NCBI GenBank assembly: GCA_014240385.1
Contig: JAAZXA010000068.1
Coordinates: 93,090 to 128,049, forward strand
Direction: 5' to 3'
Source of the DNA: Methanobacteriota archaeon
Lineage (GTDB): Archaea; Thermoplasmatota; Poseidoniia; Poseidoniales; Poseidoniaceae
Length of the DNA: 34,960 nt
The position numbers and the translations under genes are program-made. The stretch's first letter is position 1; every line of letters starts with the position of its first letter. Of the stretch, positions 16,201 through 22,033 are shown one piece after another. The notes beneath the pieces were generated by a model. That model ran no database searches. It saw only the letters and a list, made by a program, of their open reading frames with translations, and had not been told where the DNA came from.

Positions 16201-16269
16201 TCTTTTGCATAGTTGGCACCTTTTCTTGTATGCTAAATTCGTAGGGTCCAATCTGTTGGTTTGGCTCAT
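10207..16269 (-). CDS. 2020-aa multi-enzyme polyprotein: zinc ribbon, ATP-dependent DNA ligase, formylglutamate amidohydrolase-like, JAMM protease-like
   Basis: Modules in order: a short zinc ribbon (Cys18, Cys21, Cys32, Cys34); an ATP-dependent DNA ligase at about 85-410, with adenylated Lys117 in KVDGE, GELYAVD (167-173), EGLVIR (279-284) and FKVKG (292-296); Cys-rich segments near 500-503 and 565-589; an N-formylglutamate amidohydrolase-like metalloenzyme at about 845-1025 (VPHA 857-860, MDLNR 906-910, DIHS 934-937); a Gln/Lys repeat linker (1185-1205); and a JAMM/MPN-like metalloprotease near 1600-1760 with H1673-T-H1675-P and S1685-P-E-D1688. NPP occurs at 50, 481, 720, 1032 and 1801, mostly between modules. 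The start overlaps the upstream stop (ATGA). The unity of the reading frame is certain; cleavage into separate enzymes is inferred. Residues 1801-2020 are unrecognised. Confidence 0.85.
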   Translation of the reverse strand: MSQTNRLDPTNLAYKKRCQLCKRTSTGSSIKCGCGGWYEYHHSYMRPKPNPPATMQTGIQKEGPTKNHGKLWKGKYSDLPVEAKKWKKTTFKSGETDYEYWVSNLGTANTAYTATLKVDGEGVMAHFDGKESVVWNWYDRWRSNFHITDEITKMLKAKKIKSAKLMGELYAVDAEGLMLPLTGGAKDELGMSNSTASIIKTTGDKSTMERQNRIRLAVFDILELNGKSLRETPYEERIAIAAGLVGGGKTVRAIPMVQGTGSSPLQKLWHKGLHEPFFEGLVIRITDTGRTFKVKGAATVDLAVIGYYRGGRAQFTDEKGNIKREGHAGSMSEAIGGLALAFMDKDGNYIYSGNVGTGWKVQERHDILEELQKTEAKISPTMKWGDHYADPSLGPHDDRGRGVMFPVKPTKIAEAQYRGLNWGDRPVYDFKNSKYTQVGTTRAPALFQPSFKRWRDDKELTPQDLRLTQVPPEGQGKWKDNPPNEFTLKPDFTLPEGFGCPGCQSVISNPITRKTPHGGSITRKQILTPVPIELQESEGRRFNVSFEERGAWKDREEAGYEGMPCGMCKGIKTNHGISCSDCIEVGGDCGNHGPALRIEPNKTKTLHNPQSRLDGKEPFRDEIDEKIDYRQSLIDQGYEWYSIPDMPKHSIIYFPRAEIEKFILSIGAKSAKTNDKWDYFVPLGGNKKIREWKGKYQYNKETKQIEERPYHGDLSGWGTNPPGVIVKMPMLERAETKVNHIYRIQGSVFAAQLYTSSASATADQSNYKRICSENLVRISKANPSQIEVTRVERTNICHLKGKPLPETFPGTGSPYIKRDKRQTRSSDEPETLTWECELSGDTITLNPSSKTNILLTVPHAAESPTNPALHLTDYAAMPLANALSGRLKAEGKNAQMIVGEINRSFMDLNRSEATDSAFHQKINNKLAHTDILLDIHSYPTNHPEWGDAQVVLFTSSHYPDEVRKNTMNLANHLASSGIQVLIDGANHQNYIQNKGAANGVKQSDLIEVREDQDLLPIAEAIVEYLCGKPKKNPPEGSIVHALVLRFDLPQVLPFIILKERLEDYGFQVKSWRDKVTGGGGHLSMYLGDAMPRKKSKEDKEGRYVNDLVSIRFQENSQMVLLYGAKHLTEKEQEEIIQKVLNATQFKSNPSPAAKTTKKTIYRPKSLTTSVSRLIMGDLLPQIKSQGKQDKGKQDKGKQDKGKQEKQGDQKNYFNTIKAFAKADGKTHQEIVEEAKNIGTIDTKEKATQFGEALGLDMSKLKLNPNVYAVPQRITGNDGIWVTEDGVDVTGQHFQGKITITGKPRPHIAILERQSSTEVTRYKTMPGEPPFGRKMIDEPDGKRHFKEEWVEWIAPWPKTKYPEPKESGYRIRFNMLKPSRFKAKPKQSQYLISVETKGEHYYTKEASVETILTLATFPTKKSEPRLRPETFGELKLGKKIGTITPTGSKKVHPLYDMIEITPIRQNPIASNVKPTAKMFAHALGIPPKGMKTEDYHVLKSKVDRRMIKRNQEYYFDWELHLKPTGNLTQRKIKRLFPFLRRNEEVPSPKRIPYSIRGSREFYADKLASGVVVLKGTGIANRLLSNPLNAHGKEYLKDHKPMTEKQIKKIFKSEPLDGAVGTQKFLLQLSAKCQNYGEACGYAKEGRLYFKRGHPHLNEARVDGRMMANADAFFHTHPAAWEPSQTSPEDFIVYHGMFTNLGIQDHFTVIADRIDWLHFPKEEKFKAEEMAEVSQEFEKDIVSVFNAAENEFQEKNGNKPIQIVEQTRHINKTLCKAIPEYYAEYKCFEMSPVMILNSKVKKNPPLETYPLNTPYLEDIRPELYEEARMRFNFANELIPWGVRYVDRNDPRIQSKRKSKNTIKASIPVKDPTPLGKRFQEQGDKLDILRSFNAPKEFINAARNYLTGFSGRTSNAHIFLALTLYKEISDAHNVQDGMLNSLSPFIPSGGNGIHKIWLDDQALEDIISLIESDSTIENATAKHGKHAMALALHQIIDGILFSLTDMAEEKIISRWVEANDSND
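12661..12705. repeat. Three exact 15-bp tandem repeats within the 2020-aa protein gene
   Basis: The unit TTGTTTGCCTTTGTC is repeated three times, with degenerate copies on either side. It encodes the GKQDK repeat, a flexible charged linker between modules. Three identical copies indicate recent slippage and probable length variation among relatives. Confidence 0.9.
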
Positions 16270-19200
16270 GAGTATTGCACCCCTTTATCGATGGAATCCA
16301 TGAATTTGTGCCGGATGATGCCACCTGTTTGCCGGATCTTGCCGAATCTGTTTTCTACAACAGCATCAAAGTTCATCTTTGCATGATCCTTCATCATCTG
16401 TTCTCCTGCAACGACTCTCTCTCGAGCTTCCTTCTCAGTCATCTCGCCTCTTTGCATCATTAATTCGAATCTTCTCTTCTCCGATAGTCTTGTTTTGATG
16501 AATACGCTGAATACATCATCTTCCCCAAATGCCTTTCTCAGCATTCTTAGTCCAGGGAATGAAACATCAACGATTGGAAATTGCGTGGCTGTTAATTCGT
16601 CATATCTTCTCCCGTAATAGTGGCCGCTCTTTTGCCGTTGGTAGAGAGGTTTGCCATCGGGTGTTGAGAAAAGACCTGCTTCAATCATCTCTTCAAACGA
16701 TTCTTTGGTAACAAAGTGCTTGTCGAAGCCATCTAACTCATCGGGTCTTCTTTCTCTTGTTGTGTAACTCAATATCAGTTCCGAACCGTGTATTCTTTCC
16801 AGAAGGTGTTTTGCTACTGTTGTTTTCCCCGAACCGCTTGGGCCACATATTGCAATTATCGTGTTCTTGATTGGTTCGAGGGGGTTTGATAGGGTCATTA
16901 TTCCACTAGGTATTTTGATGATTTTCCCGCAGTCGTCAGGAGTGCAAACTACTGCAACATGTTCTTCTTCCCCTAGAGTTGGTGCGTACATGGCAACAGA
17001 ATGGTTTGCGAAGTAGTAACTTGATACTAATTGACAATAAATTGCTGATGGTAACCGCCCCGAGATTACGATTGGTTTGTTGCGGGGTAGGGCAGGGGGG
17101 TTGATCTTCTTGACTGCTTTTGGTACATCGGAAATTGTGTATGATGGGATGTATATGTCGAGGAATGTGAACTTGGGTGTGTTTTTGATTGTGTAATTGA
17201 GAATTTTATCCAACTTATTCATATTCGTCTCTGGCCTTCTTGGTGTAATCTCTATCTTGTTGGGTTTTGATGTGGGCGCATGGATCCATACACCTGTGTT
17301 GGGCGCCATGTGTTGGAATAGGCTAGTGCATACGGATGAAAATAGCCATGAGGGTACTGCACCATCCATTATCATTGGCTTGGTTGCTGTTTTGCTTCTG
17401 TGGCCTGCAAGGGTGGCTGCTTGTCTGAGGTCATCTCCTGTCCATTTCAGGTGTTCTCCTGCGCCGAGGACTTTTTTTTGCAGGGCGGCCATATCTACAG
17501 TATGATATCCTTTGAAACTCGCTTTTCTGTAGGGGTTTTTTTGGAGGTTGTTGATATGCTTGGCTAATTTCGCCATCACCTTTGTTTTGGCTACAATCTT
17601 CACTTCGCCCCTTTCCAAATTTCCTATTTGACCTCTAATTGTTCTAGTTGTTGTTTTTGCTTTGGTTTCGCCCTGTAGGACTGAATCGAATGACGCTAGA
17701 AGAGATAGGGAATTTTCCTCTCCGAATTTTTCCCATTCCCTCTTTTCCTCTGGTTTATCGCTACGACATAATACAATCAGGTGTGTCGCCCCAGTTTCCC
17801 TCAATACCCGTTCGTTTTCTTCGGATCTGATGCCGCCAATATCTATGAGTGTGATGTTTCCGCCAGCGATTGCATTTTGACATTGATTGATTGAATCGTC
17901 TACGAATTGTTTTGTGAACTTGCCTTTCTTTCGTATTTCTGATGCCTTTTTTTGATGTGCGAGTTGGCTCCAGATTCCTTCCCCATCGGGTGCGCATGTT
18001 ACTCCCACAACATTTCCATCGGTGGCTTCTGAAACTGCATGATGGAGGGCGGCATGAAACACCGATTTCCCACTATGAGGGGGGCCAGCAACCACAATTC
18101 CAACGCCTAATTCTTGAAGATGTGCGGGTTGATGCAATTGTATTTGGTGATGTTTTGTATGAGGGTTCGCCAGTGGGAGTGCGGCGGCGGCACCCATCGG
18201 TGAGGTCACTACATCGAAGGTGTCTTTGACGGCATCTCCGATAATGCGCCGGATGCCACCACGCGGCTTCGGTGAACCATACGGCTTCGTTTCGGGATGC
18301 TTCTTTCTGTACCATCGGGGTGCTTTGGCTTCATCAAGTTCGATTTCACGCTTGAGCCTTCGTAGCTTGTGCTTCTTTGGAACACGGTAGGATTGTACTG
18401 CCCACTTTCCATCAATCTTGCCTACAATGATTTGGATCTTGGCTCCTTTGTCATACGCCTTCTCATATCGAGGATGTCTATTTTTGAATCCTCGGGTTTT
18501 CTTGGTGGCTTTGCCGGTCAATGTTCGGAATGTCGATTTCTTGCCCGTCTTTTCGTCTACGAATACATCTTGGTCGAATTTCCAAGGTAGTTCTTGACGG
18601 TGGGCTGTGAAGTTCGGGTAGGGGTTTGACTTGACCTGCTGACTTTGTTTTCGAAAACAACCATAGCAACTAGGTGGGCATACTTTGAAAGTTCCGATGT
18701 AACACTTGGTAATGGTATCGTCGTTGAGTTCCTCGTTGGTTTTCCCATACCAGTTATCACAAGGTTTCCCCCCTAGGCCAATACACAACTCTTTGTGTAG
18801 CCTTTTGTCTGCTTCCTTTTTGGCTTTTGCAAGAAGTTTTTCTTCTCTTTTTCCCTCTTTACCATTGAGCGGTTCTTTGTTCCAAGACCATTTTGGTAAT
18901 TTTTTCCGCATAAGGTCTTGCACCATTTTGTCGTGCTTTTTTGCATGTGCTTGCGTTTTTTCGTGCTTTTCAATTTCTCCCTCGGATTCTGAGATTAGTG
19001 CTGGTTTGGGGAAGTAGCCAAGCCTCTTTTGAGGTAAGACTCCGTTGACTATGGGTGGATTGAATTGCACTTTGAATCCTCTGTTTTTGGCTTCATCTAA
19101 TCTTCCTGCGAGCAACGGGTATTTCTCCTTCCAATTAGGATCTAATTCCTTGTAAGGCCACCCTAATGTGTGGCCCCCTGCTTTTGCTTTCTGTTTGAGT

Positions 19201-22031
19201 GAGCCCATTCGTATTGAATCCATCATGTACTGGGCGGTTCCCCCGGGGTATTTTTCGTGAGGGTGTGGAGGGTTCGGTTCAATTAGTGTGATGGCCTCCG
19301 GAGGGATTGTTTCACCTGTAATCATGTAGGGCTCTCTCAAGGCTGGGTAAATCCCGCAGTCATCGCAATTGATCTGCAGTAATGCGGGTTCGTCACTGGT
19401 CTTTTCGGCCTGTTGGGTGGCGTATCTGTTCGCTTCTTGGATTTCTGGGGTCAGCCAAACCTTCGTTCCATCCCTTTCATCGATTGGTTTGAGCCCCCGA
19501 CTTGGGATTGGTTTCAAACCCTCTTTCAGAATTGATTTGGCTCTTGAACGGGTTGTCCCATGGTACAGTATGGTGGGAGGGTTCTCTATCTGTGCAAGCG
19601 GAACGCCTGTAGTGTAAGTTGTTTCTTTCCCCTTGCCTCGTTTCTTCCCGAATGCGCTTACCATCTTTGGATCTCCTTCGAGAAGGTCGGATAGACGCCT
19701 CACATATGATGAAAGGTGGAGTCCTTGGGCGTTTCGAAGCGAAGGCATCTGCTTTTTCCCATGAGCAACGAGATAGGGTTGTCCTATGTCTACCACGCCT
19801 GTTCCGCTGGAGAATTTCAGCCTTTCAAGATTGAAGTCTGTTGGTTCTCCTGGCAGAGTCCCCAGTATTCCTTCTTGTTGGATTCGTTTCCCTTCGAATC
19901 TTCCTTGTTGGTATTTCACTTTGTAAGTGCTTCTTTCCTTCATTGAGGTAAACCCTTCATATTGGACTCGGATTATCAGGTTCGCCTTTATGGGGTCGAT
20001 GAATGCTTCTTCATCAACTATGTGTGTGATATTGGAACTCAAGTGCTCGAATATTTTCCTTCGATTTTCAACGGTGAATCCCGGTAATGTTGAAAGTGTT
20101 CCTAGAGGGTAGAATATCTCTGTTTTTTTCTTGTTGACCCTCTCGACATCCATTAGGGCGATTGTCATTTTTCCCACTTCACCGTTTTGTGGTCTTTTCC
20201 CCCCTGTGTCGAAGGATATGACTACGGCATCAAGGGTTCTTGGAGCATAGACAATCCTCCTAACTCCATCCGAGCCGTAAGCTACAATTGCTTGCGATTC
20301 CCCTTGGATTACTTCATCGTAATACAGTTCTGCGATTCCACCAAGACTGTACCTTTCGGGTCTTATCGTGTCGCCCATGATTAACGAGAGTTTCGACCAT
20401 TGTTCCCCTGTTTCATCTCCTTTGACCCTATTCATTCTAACCATTGTTTCTCCGAATAGGTCTTGGATTAGGTCAACTTCTTCTTCGCTTAAATTGGTAT
20501 AGATCCGCGAGGCTAGTTCGTGATTGAGGATTGTTGATTCTATGGTAATAGTTTCGATGCCAAGATTAGAGCAGATTAATTCTAATTCGTTTGTTTGTGG
20601 TATTCCTGTGACAATCTTTTCTTTACCGAGGCATAGAACACCTCTACCGTTGGCATAGTGAAGTATAGCATCCCTCCCTTCGTGAACACCATGACCTAGG
20701 GTTGCATCTTCAATATCATCTAATTTTCCCGGAACTGGTTGATTGACTCTCATCTCCATCCATGCATTCAATGCCTCGTTGTTTTTGGCTACTGAAACCT
20801 CGCTGGTTTCAATTTTGTCGATTAGCCCTGCAATTTGATAGAATGCGGTGGCCTTCATCACTTGATCTCCCGCTCTGTAGAGGACTACATCGGGGTGGTC
20901 GTCGTAACCGTGATTGAAATTAAGGGTGAGAGGAACAATTGCCCTTCCTGAGCATTCTAGGTTGTTTATTTTGTTGCTTCCTTCTTGGGGTGTTGTTGTA
21001 GTTGACTTTGGTTGCCGTGGTCTGTAGTGGAGGGAATAGGCAAACAGGAATGGTAAGGTCGTGATTCCCCCGAAGGACTCTTTGACGGCTCTGCACTTCT
21101 GGAACTGTAAATCCTTCCAATCAACTTTGATTGATTGGACGGCAGAGCGGCCACCTATCCTTTTTGCGCCACATTCATAGAGTGCTTGGTATACCTCTCC
21201 TTTTCCTCTTGGCATTGAACCTTGAGTGAAATGTACGATTATGGTATCTCCCGCAGCCATTGGCAAGGATGCGTAGTTCTGTTTTGAGGCCATTAGTTTG
21301 CATAATTCGATGACTGAGTTTCTGAATTCGGCCCTCGAAGCGGTTTGTCCTCTTGTTTTCGCAGGTTTGAATAATACCTGAACGATTGTTTCTGGGTCTT
21401 TCTCCCTGCATATTGCTACAGTTTCGCCGGTTTCCCATTGAGGTTTCTTGTCTGTCGGATCTGAACGGCCTTGTTTTTCATCAAAATTGATGTATCTTCG
21501 TTTCCCTTTCAGCATCTTGTCCATGTACTGCAAAATGCGTATTGAGTAGCTTCTTCTGCTGTCCTTCTGCCTAGCAACTGTTTCCAACTTTTCTTCAAAT
21601 TGACGGCCTTCGTTTATTTCGGTTAGAGGCAGGGGTTCAGTTATGATGTTAGGATCGGGTCCGAGTCTGTTGCCTTCTTTGTGAGTTCGGTAGAGTTCAA
21701 CCGCTTGGGCGGCAACTAGATGTTGTAGCATATGGAAGGGGATTCCCGGGTAATCTTCCTCTGGAACCAATACAGGACGGCTTCCTTCCATATTTAGCCC
21801 CCCAGACTGTTCTCTGTTTTTTGCTCCTGGAGCGAGAACTTCTTGGTTAAGCCCTCCGGGATGGCGTGAAAGGAAGTAGAGGCTTGAGCGGGAAATGAAT
21901 AGGCCGGGTTTTTCTGGGGTTCCTACCCACTTCATCGCTTGGTCGATGATATTCAATTCACTTAGATTCGGAACACGGTCAAACATTACAGATTTGAAAA
22001 TGTATGAGATTACTTCTGGCATTTCGTTCAA
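16266..22031 (-). CDS. 1921-aa multi-enzyme polyprotein: ADP-ribosyltransferase-like, Csx3-AAA-like, Csx3-like, guanylate kinase
   Basis: Residues 1-810 are unrecognised mixed alpha/beta. An ADP-ribosyltransferase-like module lies at about 819-917 (YHGTT 823-827, VWLTPE 858-863, possible catalytic E907), flanked by NPP at 817 and 920. Cys residues at 1083, 1091, 1110, 1118, 1122 and 1125 suggest zinc binding. A P-loop domain at 1308-1495 (GPPHSGKS 1316-1323, APDGEG 1347-1352, DIGGIRSEEN, NLERG 1471-1475) matches the AAA part of Csx3-AAA proteins. One or two Csx3-like folds follow (PMIMDGAVPSWLF from 1552; KPIVISGRLPSAIY from 1652). The C-terminus is a guanylate kinase at 1722-1910 (GPSGSGKTT 1730-1738, SYTTRERRP 1755-1763). 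The start is a TTG at 22031, 6 nt after GGAGGTGA; the next ATG is at 22022. It overlaps the following gene by ATGA. Confidence 0.85.
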   Translation of the reverse strand: MNEMPEVISYIFKSVMFDRVPNLSELNIIDQAMKWVGTPEKPGLFISRSSLYFLSRHPGGLNQEVLAPGAKNREQSGGLNMEGSRPVLVPEEDYPGIPFHMLQHLVAAQAVELYRTHKEGNRLGPDPNIITEPLPLTEINEGRQFEEKLETVARQKDSRRSYSIRILQYMDKMLKGKRRYINFDEKQGRSDPTDKKPQWETGETVAICREKDPETIVQVLFKPAKTRGQTASRAEFRNSVIELCKLMASKQNYASLPMAAGDTIIVHFTQGSMPRGKGEVYQALYECGAKRIGGRSAVQSIKVDWKDLQFQKCRAVKESFGGITTLPFLFAYSLHYRPRQPKSTTTTPQEGSNKINNLECSGRAIVPLTLNFNHGYDDHPDVVLYRAGDQVMKATAFYQIAGLIDKIETSEVSVAKNNEALNAWMEMRVNQPVPGKLDDIEDATLGHGVHEGRDAILHYANGRGVLCLGKEKIVTGIPQTNELELICSNLGIETITIESTILNHELASRIYTNLSEEEVDLIQDLFGETMVRMNRVKGDETGEQWSKLSLIMGDTIRPERYSLGGIAELYYDEVIQGESQAIVAYGSDGVRRIVYAPRTLDAVVISFDTGGKRPQNGEVGKMTIALMDVERVNKKKTEIFYPLGTLSTLPGFTVENRRKIFEHLSSNITHIVDEEAFIDPIKANLIIRVQYEGFTSMKERSTYKVKYQQGRFEGKRIQQEGILGTLPGEPTDFNLERLKFSSGTGVVDIGQPYLVAHGKKQMPSLRNAQGLHLSSYVRRLSDLLEGDPKMVSAFGKKRGKGKETTYTTGVPLAQIENPPTILYHGTTRSRAKSILKEGLKPIPSRGLKPIDERDGTKVWLTPEIQEANRYATQQAEKTSDEPALLQINCDDCGIYPALREPYMITGETIPPEAITLIEPNPPHPHEKYPGGTAQYMMDSIRMGSLKQKAKAGGHTLGWPYKELDPNWKEKYPLLAGRLDEAKNRGFKVQFNPPIVNGVLPQKRLGYFPKPALISESEGEIEKHEKTQAHAKKHDKMVQDLMRKKLPKWSWNKEPLNGKEGKREEKLLAKAKKEADKRLHKELCIGLGGKPCDNWYGKTNEELNDDTITKCYIGTFKVCPPSCYGCFRKQSQQVKSNPYPNFTAHRQELPWKFDQDVFVDEKTGKKSTFRTLTGKATKKTRGFKNRHPRYEKAYDKGAKIQIIVGKIDGKWAVQSYRVPKKHKLRRLKREIELDEAKAPRWYRKKHPETKPYGSPKPRGGIRRIIGDAVKDTFDVVTSPMGAAAALPLANPHTKHHQIQLHQPAHLQELGVGIVVAGPPHSGKSVFHAALHHAVSEATDGNVVGVTCAPDGEGIWSQLAHQKKASEIRKKGKFTKQFVDDSINQCQNAIAGGNITLIDIGGIRSEENERVLRETGATHLIVLCRSDKPEEKREWEKFGEENSLSLLASFDSVLQGETKAKTTTRTIRGQIGNLERGEVKIVAKTKVMAKLAKHINNLQKNPYRKASFKGYHTVDMAALQKKVLGAGEHLKWTGDDLRQAATLAGHRSKTATKPMIMDGAVPSWLFSSVCTSLFQHMAPNTGVWIHAPTSKPNKIEITPRRPETNMNKLDKILNYTIKNTPKFTFLDIYIPSYTISDVPKAVKKINPPALPRNKPIVISGRLPSAIYCQLVSSYYFANHSVAMYAPTLGEEEHVAVVCTPDDCGKIIKIPSGIMTLSNPLEPIKNTIIAICGPSGSGKTTVAKHLLERIHGSELILSYTTRERRPDELDGFDKHFVTKESFEEMIEAGLFSTPDGKPLYQRQKSGHYYGRRYDELTATQFPIVDVSFPGLRMLRKAFGEDDVFSVFIKTRLSEKRRFELMMQRGEMTEKEARERVVAGEQMMKDHAKMNFDAVVENRFGKIRQTGGIIRHKFMDSIDKGVQYS

Positions 22032-22033
22032 TC

